DNA of 22,689 bases. Origin: JAXGTO01 sp040774885 (GTDB lineage Bacteria > Actinomycetota > Coriobacteriia > Coriobacteriales > Eggerthellaceae). Below, in pieces: positions 1 to 7,564 of the stretch. The position numbers and the translations under genes are program-made. The stretch's first letter is position 1; each line of letters opens with the position of its first letter. The notes beneath the pieces were generated by a model. That model searched no databases and was not told the DNA's origin. It saw nothing but the letters and a program-made list of their open reading frames with translations. The stretch spans positions 1 through 22,689 of the forward strand of contig JAXGTO010000031.1 in assembly GCA_040774885.1 (NCBI GenBank). Reading direction: 5' to 3'.

Positions 1-233
1 GGGCGGATGGGGGTAACCCCCCGCCCGGGCTTGGGGGCGGGTCAATGGGGGGGCGGGGGTTCGGAGCCCCCTAGTGGCTACGGCAGCGGCCGACGGCCCG
101 CCACCTAAGCACGGAGGGATGAGCCCCAACGACTCTGAGGGTTTCTGGCGGAGTGATTCCGCCCGCCCGACGAGCGCAGCGCACTTGCGCTGCGTAAGCG
201 AGGAGGAAGGACGGAAGCGCCCGCCAGAAGCCC
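1..233. other. Gene-free GC-rich stretch downstream of hypE
   Basis: No convincing coding region is visible. The first 60 bases are G-rich, and a small hairpin can form around 9-21 (GGGGG, TAA loop, CCCCC) inside a GGGCGG/CCGCCC pair (1-6 with 21-26). The right part is occupied by the 103-bp inverted repeat described separately (135-237). An open frame at 74-355 on the plus strand is low-complexity, runs into antisense hypE sequence and is not called. Confidence 0.5.
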
Positions 234-237
234 TCAG
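135..237. repeat. Inverted repeat (17-bp arms) overlapping the hypE stop codon
   Basis: The arms at 135-151 (CTGAGGGTTTCTGGCGG) and 221-237 (CCGCCAGAAGCCCTCAG) are complementary at 16 of 17 positions, and the one mismatch is G:U-compatible in RNA. Between them lies a perfect 9-bp hairpin, 175-183 with 186-194. The left arm can alternatively pair locally (GGCGGA with TCCGCC, 146-162). The right arm contains the hypE stop codon (234-236), so the whole structure would form at the 3' end of that mRNA. It could be a rho-independent-like end structure without a U tract, or a dispersed palindromic element. Confidence 0.6.
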
Positions 238-1256
238 CAGATGCGGGGGAGTTGCTCGCCTACCAGCATATCCAGAATGCGTTCGCTGCCGAAGGCGGTT
301 TTCACGGTTACGCGGGGTCCGCGCTCCGGGTCGGCCTGCCCTACCTGCCCGATGAGGGCGGCATCGGCGCCGTAGCGGTTGGCGAGCATGGCGGCCAGCG
401 CAGCTTCGGCTTGATCGGCGGGCACGACGCAGACCATCTTGCCTTCGTTGGCAACTTGCAGCACGTCGTAGCCGAGCATCTCGCAGGCACCGCGCACGGC
501 GTCTTTGATAGGAATGGCGTCTTCTTCGACGGCCATATCGACGCCGCTTTGTTCGGCCAGCTCGTTCAAGGTGGATGCCAGCCCGCCGCGCGTGGGGTCG
601 CGGAAGCAACGCGTATCGGGCGCTGCGGCGAGCACGTCGGCTCTCAGATGGTTGAGGGGTGCGGCATCGCTTTGCAGATCGGCGCTGAAGCTCAGCGATT
701 CGCGGCAGCTCATGATGGTGATGCCGTGGTCGCCCAGCGTGCCGGTGACCAAAATGGCATCGCCGGGACGGCAGAGCTCGCCGCCCAGCTTGCGGCCGGC
801 CGGAATGTACCCGATGCCGCTGGTGTTGATGAACACGCCGTCGCCGTGGCCGCGATTGACCACCTTGGTATCACCCGTGGCAATGTGCACGCCGGCTTCT
901 TTGGCGCAAGCCGCCATGCTGGCGCAGATGCGCTGCAGGTCGGCCATGGGGAAGCCTTCTTCCAACACGAATCCGCAGCTGAGGTATTTGGGCACGGCAC
1001 CGCTGGTGGCCACGTCGTTGACGGTGCCGCACACGGCCAGGTGCCCGATGTCTCCGCCGGGGAAGAATTGCGGCGTGACCACGAAGCTGTCGGTGGAAAA
1101 CGCGATGCGCTCCCCTGCCGCAGGCGCGGGCAGATCGGCGGCGTCGTTGCCTTGGTTAAGCTCGTCGTCGCCATAGGCCTTGAAGAACACGTCATCGATG
1201 ATGCGACGCATCATCATGCCGCCGCTGCCATGACCTAACAATACGGTTTCGTCCAT
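234..1256 (-). CDS. hypE: Hydrogenase maturation protein HypE
   Basis: HypE converts the carbamoyl group it receives on its C-terminal cysteine from HypF into thiocyanate using ATP, supplying the cyanide ligands of the [NiFe]-hydrogenase Fe(CN)2CO centre in the cytoplasm. The 340-aa product has the family length. It shows HGSGG at residues 9-13, a TDSFVV segment near 55-60, GGDIGHLAVCGTVNDVA (67-83), ATGDTK (126-131), DPTRGGLA (220-227), and the diagnostic terminal PRIC ending in Cys340. The start at 1256 has GAAGGA about 6 nt upstream. An in-frame Met at 1382 would add a Cys-rich tail unlike the family and is rejected. It follows nikR after a 138-nt gap that holds a hairpin. No other hyp gene is in the window, so partners HypF and HypC/D must lie elsewhere. 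Confidence 0.96.
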   Translation of the reverse strand: MDETVLLGHGSGGMMMRRIIDDVFFKAYGDDELNQGNDAADLPAPAAGERIAFSTDSFVVTPQFFPGGDIGHLAVCGTVNDVATSGAVPKYLSCGFVLEEGFPMADLQRICASMAACAKEAGVHIATGDTKVVNRGHGDGVFINTSGIGYIPAGRKLGGELCRPGDAILVTGTLGDHGITIMSCRESLSFSADLQSDAAPLNHLRADVLAAAPDTRCFRDPTRGGLASTLNELAEQSGVDMAVEEDAIPIKDAVRGACEMLGYDVLQVANEGKMVCVVPADQAEAALAAMLANRYGADAALIGQVGQADPERGPRVTVKTAFGSERILDMLVGEQLPRIC

Positions 1257-1375
1257 TGTTCCTTCTTCGTGTTCGCTATCCATTGCGACGATTCGGTGGT
1301 TGCAAAAAGAGATTTTGGCACAAGCCGAGCCTCGCGCGCACCGGCAGGGGACACAGCACTGCCCAGCGGAAACCT

Positions 1376-1393
1376 CGGGCATGCGGATGCCCG
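1376..1393 (-). terminator. Hairpin between nikR and hypE
   Basis: A perfect 7-bp stem (CGGGCAT/ATGCCCG) with a 4-nt loop starts one base after the nikR stop codon and is followed on the minus strand by AGGTTTCC. The U tract is poor, so it may be a weak terminator or attenuator lowering hypE transcription, or simply an mRNA-stabilising structure. Confidence 0.35.
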
Positions 1394-1394
1394 C

Positions 1395-1805
1395 CTAGCA
1401 GGTGGTGGTGACCAGCTTGCCGTTCTTGACGCCCTTGGTGCCCAGAATGAGATTCGCGATATCTTGCACCAGCGTGCTTTCGCCGCGCAGCACGATTACT
1501 TCCAGGCAATTGTGCGCATCCAGATGGACATGCATGCTCGAAATGATGTTGCGATAATGCTCGTGCTGGATCTGGTGCAGTTTTTCTTGCAGGTCGCTGG
1601 CATGGTGGTTGAAGATGATGGTGAGCGTGCCCATCACTTCGACGCCGGGGTTGGTGCACTCATCTTCGATGAGCGCATCGCGCACCAGGTCGCGCACCAC
1701 TTCGCTGCGATTCTTGGCCAGGCCGCGCCGCGCCACCAGCTGGTCGAAATCAACCAGCAGGTCTTCGGGCATGGCCACGGAAAAACGCATCAAGTCATTC
1801 GACAT
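1395..1805 (-). CDS. nikR: Nickel-responsive transcriptional regulator NikR
   Basis: NikR is a tetrameric ribbon-helix-helix repressor whose C-terminal ACT-like domain binds Ni(II) and so controls nickel uptake or nickel-enzyme genes. This 136-aa product has the family length. The RHH segment (about residues 5-45) includes RFSVAMPEDLL and NRSEVVRDLVRDAL. The Ni ligands of the E. coli protein (His76, His87, His89, Cys95) map at a constant offset of five to His81, His92, His94 and Cys100, in the segment from HEHYRN to NCLEV, so the high-affinity site is intact. It starts 18 nt after the upstream 84-aa gene, so the two are probably co-transcribed. The Shine-Dalgarno sequence is weak, suggesting translation coupled to that gene. 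Placement directly before hypE ties nickel sensing to hydrogenase maturation; autoregulation through the promoter at 2142-2171 is inferred. Confidence 0.95.
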   Translation of the reverse strand: MSNDLMRFSVAMPEDLLVDFDQLVARRGLAKNRSEVVRDLVRDALIEDECTNPGVEVMGTLTIIFNHHASDLQEKLHQIQHEHYRNIISSMHVHLDAHNCLEVIVLRGESTLVQDIANLILGTKGVKNGKLVTTTC

Positions 1806-1823
1806 GGGGAATCGACGCTTCGC

Positions 1824-2078
1824 CTAGACCAGGTTGACGGTTACGCCCGCCAGGTCTTCGGAGTCTTTGTCCAGAGCGTCTTGGGCATCGGTCATCAGCG
1901 CACGCGCATCGTCGAGCAAGCTCTGGGCTTCTTTCATGATGGCGGACGTCTTGACGTAGCTGTTGTCATCGGCCAAGTGATAGAGCTTATGCATCCACCT
2001 GCGGTTGAGGGCTATCTGGTCGTCCATTTCTTCGAGCATCATCTTGTACTGGCCGGTGTTCACTCCATTGGTGCACAT
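1824..2078 (-). CDS. Small helical protein of unknown function, first gene of the nikR-hypE unit
   Basis: An 84-aa protein that I do not recognise. It starts MCTNGVNTGQYK and looks entirely alpha-helical and acidic, with no signal peptide or membrane segment. The start at 2078 is preceded by AAGGAAG about 7 nt upstream; the open frame extends to 2378, but that extra sequence is repeat-containing intergenic DNA and is not counted. His30 and His34 lie one helical turn apart (i, i+4) beside Trp28, and there is a single Cys2, so a metal site is conceivable but unproven. Its position 18 nt before nikR and in the same unit as hypE suggests a role in nickel handling or hydrogenase assembly. That role is guilt by association only. 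Confidence 0.7.
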   Translation of the reverse strand: MCTNGVNTGQYKMMLEEMDDQIALNRRWMHKLYHLADDNSYVKTSAIMKEAQSLLDDARALMTDAQDALDKDSEDLAGVTVNLV

Positions 2079-2141
2079 GGCTGCTTCCTTTCGCCGGCGC
2101 GACAGCTGGCCGCGCCCTTGTCGTGCGTTATTCGTACGGCC

Positions 2142-2171
2142 ATCATACTCCTTTGCCGCCAAGAGTGTGAA
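2142..2171 (-). promoter_or_regulatory. Probable promoter of the 84-aa/nikR/hypE unit, with a NikR-like half-site
   Basis: On the minus strand TTCACA (2166-2171) and TATGAT (2142-2147) are separated by 18 bp; each matches the sigma-70 consensus at 5 of 6 positions. The start codon lies about 60 nt downstream. The -10 overlaps GTATGA, the half-site of the E. coli NikR operator GTATGA-N16-TCATAC. The second half is not present at the expected distance, so NikR control here is only a suggestion. Confidence 0.55.
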
Positions 2172-2250
2172 AAACCTTGAAAGTCGTGTGCGCGGCTTCG
2201 GCGGATGGAATGCGGGGTGGCCGGCAAGTCGCATCGCTTGGAGAACGAGC

Positions 2251-2367
2251 AGAGCATGCCGAATCCCGCGTTCCCCTGACACGAACGCATCCCTAGCACG
2301 TCTTGGCATGGCCGCCGTCCTGGCAAGAGCGTGCCGAATCCCGCGTCCCTCTGGCACACGCGTCCCT
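2251..2367. repeat. Imperfect direct repeat of about 42 bp, two copies
   Basis: Copies at 2251-2294 and 2326-2367 share the 19-base core GCCGAATCCCGCGT plus flanks, beginning AGAGC(A/G)TGCCGAATCCCG and continuing into C-rich, similar but diverged tails ending in (C)GTCCCT or CATCCCT. Spacing between copy starts is 75 bp. A further short echo (CGCGTCCCT) follows at 2359-2367. It could be a remnant dispersed repeat or a protein-binding array near the 3' end of the surface gene. Confidence 0.55.
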
Positions 2368-2378
2368 CCGGCGTGCAA

Positions 2379-5300
2379 TCACTTGCGCTTGCTGGTGCGC
2401 TTGCGGCTGAACGACAGCAACGCCGCACCGGCCGCCAACGCACATGCGGCAGCGGTGCTCGCCCATCCGACATCCGAAGTGCGTGGCGACGTGGCCGCCC
2501 GCGTCCCAGACGCCACGGTGGAAGAAACGCCATTGCTGGTGCCGCCGCCTTGCGGGTCATCGTTGAAATCGGGCCGGTCATGCGAACCGGTCACTTGGAA
2601 CAAAGCCGTGTTGGCGATGGGCGTCCCAGGATTGCAGCCGTTGACGCGCACCTTCATGGTGAGCGTCTGCGTTTCGCCCGGCGCAAGCGTATCGATGAAC
2701 CAGCTGGCATACTCCCTGCCCGCCAACGTCGCCCCGTAGGCTCCGCTCGAATCGCAGGCGATGAAGCTGGTTCCATCGGGAACGTAGTCTTTCACCCACA
2801 CCCCGACCGCATCCGCATCGCCCTGGTTGGAAACGACGATGGTGTACGTGATGAAGTCATCGGCGGCCGGCGACAAATTGTCGGCTGTTTTGTCGAGCAC
2901 CACGTCTGCGCCGCCCGATGGCTCCACGGGCGTGCTGCGCTGATAGTAGAACGTCCATTCCGGCCCATCGATGGATACGTAGCCTTCGGGGTCTTCCGCA
3001 GAATACCCCTCTATTTCCGCCGCATTGACGCTCACCAGCGGATCCGCGCTGCTGAGCGTGCTGTCCGACAACAGGCGTTGCCCGGTGTCGCGGTCGACAT
3101 AGTGCACCGTGTATTGGTGGATGGGCTGCTGGGAATAAACGAACGTCACCACATTCGAAGAAGCATCGCCGGAAAGCGTGATGTTCTTGAGCGAAGCATC
3201 GACGTATTGCCAACCAGCGCGTGCGGGATCCGACGCATCCAGCGCTTCGAATGTCCGCGTCTGGCCGACCCATCCTTGCACCTGCTCGGTTTTGAGCACG
3301 GTTCCCAGCACGGTCTTGTGGACCACCGTGCAACCAACCGAGTCGGCAGGTGGATTCCACAGCGCCACCAAGGTGGCATCGGCTTCAAGCGGCCGATCGA
3401 ATTCGAATTGGCTGGGAACGCCGTTGGCATCGTATTCGTACCAGCCCAAGAATTCCACACCCGACGCTTTGGTGGGGTTGGCGGGCTGGCTGGCCGTGCC
3501 GCCCCAAGCGACGGATTGCGACGCGACCGGCGTACCGCCGTTGCTGTCGAAGGTGACGGTAACGGAATTGCGCACCCATTTCGCATAGAGATTGGTATCG
3601 GCCGCCGGCATGGTGAGCGATGTCACGGGACTGCCTTCGAACGATTCGTTGTCGTACCAGCCGGCAAACGTATAGCCCTCGGCCGGGGGCGTGAGCGAAG
3701 AAGAATCGATATCGGAATCAGGATCGAACTGCTGCTCGTACAGGTGGGAAACGGACTTCACTTCAACGCCCGAAGAGTAGTAGTGAACATTGAAGCTCGA
3801 GCGGGAGTAGCGAACTTCTGCGATATTGCTCGTTTTGCCCGACAACGTGAAGGAGAGTGGGCCTGAGGCATCCTTCCAATCCGTCCATGTAAGACCGTCG
3901 TAATTGGTACCGTCGAAGGGACCGGTCCCCATGCGATAGCTCGCCACCGAGAATGCCTGCTCGTCGTTGTTGGTAACCGATACGTTCAAAGAGTTGCGAT
4001 ACGTCGTGTAAATCTCGGGGCTCGCGGAATACGATCCATCCAAAGCCTGGTAGTAACTCCATACATCGTATCGATAGACGTCTTCCGACGTGAACCTGGC
4101 AAGGAAATTCGCTTCCAGCGTATCGAAGTCGACAGATGTCTCGTTGCACTCGACGTTGGGGAACCCATAGCCGTTTTTGGTGCAGACCCACCCGATGAAA
4201 TTCGGGTCGGTACCCCCATGGAGCGCATAGGTCTGCTGTACCGTTTCTTGGTCAATGAAGGTTTCGGAATGACCGAACTTGACCTCCTTGTTCACCACCT
4301 CGATGGCGCCGTCGGGCGTCTGCACCGATTCCGAGAGCGTGATGGTCTTCAAGTCGTAGTACACATTGAGCACGCTGGTGCCATCTGCGGCGATGACTAC
4401 AGAGTCTTCGTGGCTGTAGAGATACCACTTGTATCCGTCGGTCGAGGTTTTGGTGGTGTCTTTGAGCGGCGCGGTGGGTGTGGTCTGCCCGGTGGTCCCC
4501 GTGGCTTGCGACGTCTCCGCAAGCTGGTAGGTGCCGTTGTCCTGCTTGCTCTCTTTCCAATAGTTGATCACGTAGTTGGTGGTGGAAGGAGTCCAAAGCG
4601 CCACGGCATACACGTTGTGTGCCGGCATGGTACTGGGAAGCGCGTCGGCAACGCCGTCGCCGTCGATATCCCATCCGGCAAACGCATACCCCAAACGCGT
4701 GGGGTCGCTGGGGGCGGTTATGGCAGTGCCGGCCGCCCCCGAAACGAACGGAACGTAGGTGCCCTGCGTGTAGAAGTGCAGCGTGTAGATGCGCTCGTCT
4801 TGGTCGTAATAGAGCTCGATGGTGCTTTTGCCATCGGCCGCGATGCGCACGGAACGGTCATCGGTGATGCAATGGAATCCGCTGTAGCTTTTAGGCGTAA
4901 CCGTCACGGTTGAACCCACGGTGCCGGTTTCGGTTTCGCGGTCGGCTTCGTAGTACACGCCTTCGTCGGCCTGCTTCATATAGATGATCGTGTAATCGGC
5001 CCGTTGGTCCACGTAACGCACCGTGTAAGTTTGAAAATGATCGGACCCCTGCGCCGTGCCGGTCAAGACGGCCTGGCTTGAATCGTCCAACGCATATCCG
5101 TCGATATCGGGCGATGCAGCCCGCCAGGATTCGCCCTTGCTGCAAACGGTTTCGAAAGAAGGAGCCAATGCCGTGCCTTGGGAATCCACGTAGTTCACGG
5201 TTACGGAATAGACGCCGTCGTCTTCCACCGTGGAGGCGACAACGGCTTCATCATCGTGATTTGCGGACGCATCCGCGTGTGCGGTTTCGCCCGTATTTTG

Positions 5301-5531
5301 GCTGGAATCGGACGATGCGGCAGCCGCTGCAGAATCGGATGAAGCGCTCGAAGCCGCGGCATCGGAATCGGCGGGTTGCGTAGAGGCCGCATTGGAGTCG
5401 GCAGTTTGCGATTGCGTCTGCTGTGCGGCACCGGCGGTGAAGGCCCCCGAAGGAATCAAGAGCACGCACAGGGCAACGGCGCACACAAGGCGCAACGCCA
5501 TCGCACAGCCTTTCGAAAGCCGAACTTTCAT
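2379..5531 (-). CDS. Large secreted surface protein with MucBP-like, InlB-like and DUF11-like modules
   Basis: A 1050-aa predicted adhesin-type protein. Residues 1-36 form a signal peptide, followed by a Ser/Ala/Asp-rich spacer (about 37-95). MucBP-like beta modules (VNYVDSQGT, VRYVDQ, INYWKES) occupy roughly 108-395 and 734-865. InlB/Listeria-Bacteroides-type repeats lie near 248-313 (YAFAGWDIDGDG), 582-652 (FAGWYDN to LYAKW) and 655-727 (FLGWYEY). A DUF11-like domain (about 875-985) contains ITYTIVVSNQGDADA. The tail carries SPRTSD (1015-1020), a hydrophobic stretch and RKRTSKRK, matching sortase-signal architecture with a degenerate motif. The start has GAAGG about 11 nt upstream, rather far. 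Wall-anchored binding of host mucin or polymers is a family-based guess; the ligand cannot be read from sequence. Confidence 0.88.
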   Translation of the reverse strand: MKVRLSKGCAMALRLVCAVALCVLLIPSGAFTAGAAQQTQSQTADSNAASTQPADSDAAASSASSDSAAAAASSDSSQNTGETAHADASANHDDEAVVASTVEDDGVYSVTVNYVDSQGTALAPSFETVCSKGESWRAASPDIDGYALDDSSQAVLTGTAQGSDHFQTYTVRYVDQRADYTIIYMKQADEGVYYEADRETETGTVGSTVTVTPKSYSGFHCITDDRSVRIAADGKSTIELYYDQDERIYTLHFYTQGTYVPFVSGAAGTAITAPSDPTRLGYAFAGWDIDGDGVADALPSTMPAHNVYAVALWTPSTTNYVINYWKESKQDNGTYQLAETSQATGTTGQTTPTAPLKDTTKTSTDGYKWYLYSHEDSVVIAADGTSVLNVYYDLKTITLSESVQTPDGAIEVVNKEVKFGHSETFIDQETVQQTYALHGGTDPNFIGWVCTKNGYGFPNVECNETSVDFDTLEANFLARFTSEDVYRYDVWSYYQALDGSYSASPEIYTTYRNSLNVSVTNNDEQAFSVASYRMGTGPFDGTNYDGLTWTDWKDASGPLSFTLSGKTSNIAEVRYSRSSFNVHYYSSGVEVKSVSHLYEQQFDPDSDIDSSSLTPPAEGYTFAGWYDNESFEGSPVTSLTMPAADTNLYAKWVRNSVTVTFDSNGGTPVASQSVAWGGTASQPANPTKASGVEFLGWYEYDANGVPSQFEFDRPLEADATLVALWNPPADSVGCTVVHKTVLGTVLKTEQVQGWVGQTRTFEALDASDPARAGWQYVDASLKNITLSGDASSNVVTFVYSQQPIHQYTVHYVDRDTGQRLLSDSTLSSADPLVSVNAAEIEGYSAEDPEGYVSIDGPEWTFYYQRSTPVEPSGGADVVLDKTADNLSPAADDFITYTIVVSNQGDADAVGVWVKDYVPDGTSFIACDSSGAYGATLAGREYASWFIDTLAPGETQTLTMKVRVNGCNPGTPIANTALFQVTGSHDRPDFNDDPQGGGTSNGVSSTVASGTRAATSPRTSDVGWASTAAACALAAGAALLSFSRKRTSKRK

Positions 5532-5632
5532 GCACCCGCCACCCTTCTTTGCTCATCCGCGTCAGCCCGATTGCACCCGAAACTCGATTGCGCGTCTTTG
5601 GAAAACACTTACCGCCATCTTACCTCTTGCGT

Positions 5633-5656
5633 CAAAAAGCAATGCCCGCCGGCATT
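5633..5656 (-). terminator. Rho-independent terminator after the LytTR unit
   Basis: On the minus strand a 6-bp stem AATGCC/GGCATT with loop GGCG is followed by GCTTTTTG. It begins 7 nt after the stop codon of the 62-aa membrane protein, so it closes the three-gene unit 7450-5663 and separates it from the surface-protein gene downstream. Confidence 0.7.
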
Positions 5657-5662
5657 CCTCCA

Positions 5663-5851
5663 TCACCTCTGCTTGGGAGAGCCGTCCGCCTCGATATCGA
5701 TCACCACATCGCCCGCATCTGCGGTGCGGGTGTTCACGCCGTCGAATCCATCGGCGGCATCCGATTGGCGCTTGAGATAGCGGCGCAACAACACCAACCC
5801 CACCACTACTACCACCAAGACGACGGCCAGCACCACATTGAGCAACGTCAT
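5663..5851 (-). CDS. Small single-pass membrane protein
   Basis: A 62-aa protein with one transmembrane helix at about residues 4-22, followed by a basic stop-transfer (RRYLKR) and an acidic cytoplasmic tail. Its ATG overlaps the stop of the preceding gene as ATGA (5848-5851), a classic translational-coupling arrangement, which supports it as a real gene despite its size. I do not recognise the family. The coupling implies that it works with, or is made stoichiometrically with, the Cys-pair membrane protein upstream. Confidence 0.75.
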   Translation of the reverse strand: MTLLNVVLAVVLVVVVVGLVLLRRYLKRQSDAADGFDGVNTRTADAGDVVIDIEADGSPKQR

Positions 5852-6723
5852 TTCTCGATTGCCTCCCTGTCTTTCTCAAGAGCGTCTTCTTGCGCTTCGC
5901 GACGCTTGCGGCGGATCCATGCCAACTGCACCAGCAGCCCGAAGCTGCTGATAAGGAAGATGAGGATAGCCGCCAAATTGCTCGACGCCAGCACGACGGT
6001 AACGGCATCAGGGCCGGCGGTGAAGAAATCGGAGGGCACAAGCGACGATGATTGCGCGGGAGGCTCGGAAGCGTCTGCTCCGTCTTGGGCGGGTTCCTCA
6101 CCCGTGGCTGGAATGGCCTCGGATTCCACATGCGAAGGGTCGTTGGCGCACACACGCTGGCGCTCCCCCTCTTCGGTTGCGGTGGGCTCGCGCACCACGG
6201 TCCAATCGCCCCAAACATGGCCAAGGGCCGGCAGCGTTTCGGTGTACGAATCGCCGCAGATGGAACACGTGTAGGTGATGGATCCATCGGCGGTGCACGT
6301 GGCATCCACCCGAGCCGTCTCGACGTAATCATGCTGGCCGGTGGCCGAAAGCGCGGGAATATCGCGATACTCGTAATGAGGGTCGTCGGGGTACTTGGTG
6401 CACACGCGGTACTCTTGCCCCGGCGTGGTGCAGGTGGGCTCCACCAAAACCGTCCAGGCTCCCCACACATGCCCCGTGGCAGGAATGGTCTGCGTGAACG
6501 ACTCGCCGCATTTAGAGCAGGTGAATTCGCGCAATCCGTCGGAATCGTCGGTTGCCTGCTGGATCAGCGTGGCCTGCCAATCGTGTTCGCCGCCTGCCGG
6601 ACATTCGTCGGCCCAAGCGCGGGGAATGCCAGCACCCAGAGCGACCAAGAGCAGAGTCGCTATGACCAGCACGCACCACGTGCGCGCCCGCAGCGCCGAG
6701 CTATGCCTCGTCTGCGCCGTCAT
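5848..6723 (-). CDS. Secreted/membrane protein with two Cys-pair (CxxCG) repeats and a C-terminal TM helix
   Basis: A 291-aa protein. The start at 6723 (MTAQTRHSS) has GAGGTGG 7 nt upstream; an in-frame ATG pair at 6741-6744 has a poorer site. A signal peptide covers about residues 14-38. The exported region has tandem repeats of a type often seen in Firmicutes and Coriobacteriia surface proteins: CSKCGESFTQTIPATGHVWG (69-88) and CSICGDSYTETLPALGHVWG (153-172), each followed by a WTVxxEPT-like segment. The pairs may bind zinc or form disulfides. A linker (about 205-235) leads to a transmembrane helix (about 250-270) and a charged cytoplasmic tail (RRKRREAQED). It overlaps the LytTR gene by 23 bp and the 62-aa gene by 4 bp. 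Function is unknown; a sensor or envelope partner of the LytTR regulator is inferred. Confidence 0.8.
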   Translation of the reverse strand: MTAQTRHSSALRARTWCVLVIATLLLVALGAGIPRAWADECPAGGEHDWQATLIQQATDDSDGLREFTCSKCGESFTQTIPATGHVWGAWTVLVEPTCTTPGQEYRVCTKYPDDPHYEYRDIPALSATGQHDYVETARVDATCTADGSITYTCSICGDSYTETLPALGHVWGDWTVVREPTATEEGERQRVCANDPSHVESEAIPATGEEPAQDGADASEPPAQSSSLVPSDFFTAGPDAVTVVLASSNLAAILIFLISSFGLLVQLAWIRRKRREAQEDALEKDREAIEK

Positions 6724-7450
6724 CGCGTCTATCCACCTCATCACGCGCCTGCATGACTTGTTGCAAGGTTTCGAATCGCTGGCGGCTCACCGGCAATTCG
6801 GTTCCGTCGAACAAGGTGACCGTGTTCCGATTGAAGCTTGCGATGGACGCGCGGTTCACCAGATACGAACGATGAATCCGCACGAACCCGTAGGGAATCA
6901 GGCGATTTTCCATCTTGGTGATGGCAGAGAGGAATTCGAACGTCTGAGCGCCGCTGTAATGCACCACGATGAGATGCTTTTTCGATTCGAACCAATCGAT
7001 GTCGGCAATGGGGATGTTGCGATGCTCGCTGATGTTGTTGACCAAGATGCGCTCGGTCGATCTGTCTTCCACACGCTTGATGGCGCGCGTCAGCACGCGC
7101 TCGAACCGTTCGTCGGCATTGTCAGCGCCTTTGAGCACATAGCTGAATGCCTCGACATCGAAGGCCGGCAGGGCGAATTCAAGGGAACGCGACAGATAGA
7201 TGATGATGCCGTGATAGCCATCGGCACGCATCTTGCGGGCAGCTTCCACGCCGTCGATCTTGGGCATCATCACGTCGAGCAACACGATGTCGGGCGGATT
7301 GTCCCGACGTTGCAGCGAAAACAGCAGCTTTTGCGCCGAATCGTAGACCTCGATGTCGTAGCGCGTACCGCGGCTTTCTCCAAGCGCCTCAACCAGGCCG
7401 CTTGCGTATTCACGTTCTTTGGCGACGTCGTCGCATATGGCAATTTTCAT
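6701..7450 (-). CDS. LytTR-family response regulator
   Basis: A 249-aa AgrA/LytR-type regulator. The receiver domain (1-125) shows the acidic pair Asp7/Asp8, phospho-acceptor Asp59 in IVLLDVMMP, Ser87 and Lys107. The LytTR DNA-binding domain (about 132-236) includes IDWFESKKHLIVVHY and FVRIHRSYLVN. Such proteins usually activate promoters carrying two direct-repeat boxes and are usually paired with a HPK10-type membrane kinase, but no kinase is adjacent here. The two following genes overlap in series and encode membrane proteins. Two surface-protein genes flank the unit, making them candidate targets; this is inference, because I could not find an unambiguous LytTR double box. The Shine-Dalgarno sequence is weak; the start is fixed by the canonical MKIAICDD. 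Confidence 0.92.
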   Translation of the reverse strand: MKIAICDDVAKEREYASGLVEALGESRGTRYDIEVYDSAQKLLFSLQRRDNPPDIVLLDVMMPKIDGVEAARKMRADGYHGIIIYLSRSLEFALPAFDVEAFSYVLKGADNADERFERVLTRAIKRVEDRSTERILVNNISEHRNIPIADIDWFESKKHLIVVHYSGAQTFEFLSAITKMENRLIPYGFVRIHRSYLVNRASIASFNRNTVTLFDGTELPVSRQRFETLQQVMQARDEVDRRDDGADEA

Positions 7451-7477
7451 ATCGGCTCAATTTCCCCGGTTCATCTG

Positions 7478-7502
7478 GGTCCCGCCACCCAGACGCGGGA
7501 CC
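7478..7502 (-). promoter_or_regulatory. Leader hairpin and probable promoter upstream of the LytTR gene
   Basis: In the 5' leader of the LytTR gene a perfect 8-bp stem (GGTCCCGC with GCGGGACC, 9-nt loop) lies about 30-50 nt before the start codon. Just upstream on the minus strand is TATACT, a 5/6 match to a -10 box, without a good -35. The hairpin would be at the 5' end of the transcript and might modulate translation or stability. Confidence 0.4.
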
Positions 7503-7564
7503 TATAGGCAGAAGTATACGGCACCGATTTGAAGAATTGCAGGTTATGGGCGCTTTCAACATGA

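Larger units (their letters stand above)
2079..2378. other. Intergenic region: promoter of the nikR unit plus imperfect direct repeats
   Basis: This 300-bp gap separates the 84-aa gene from the stop codon of the large surface protein. The left part carries a plausible promoter (2142-2171). The right part holds an imperfect direct repeat. No classical terminator with a U tract is seen behind the surface-protein gene. Confidence 0.6.

Noticed and set aside
252..1238. Plus-strand open frame opposite hypE
   Set aside because: It is antisense to a gene with full HypE motifs, and its composition is typical of a shadow frame.
1257..1382. Cys-rich N-terminal extension of HypE
   Set aside because: The extension starts inside a hairpin with no ribosome site, HypE proteins begin near the HGSGG motif, and a strong site precedes 1256.
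2331..3866. Plus-strand 511-codon frame opposite the large surface protein
   Set aside because: The minus-strand protein has a signal peptide, InlB and DUF11 modules and a sorting tail; the plus frame has none and is Arg/His-rich noise.
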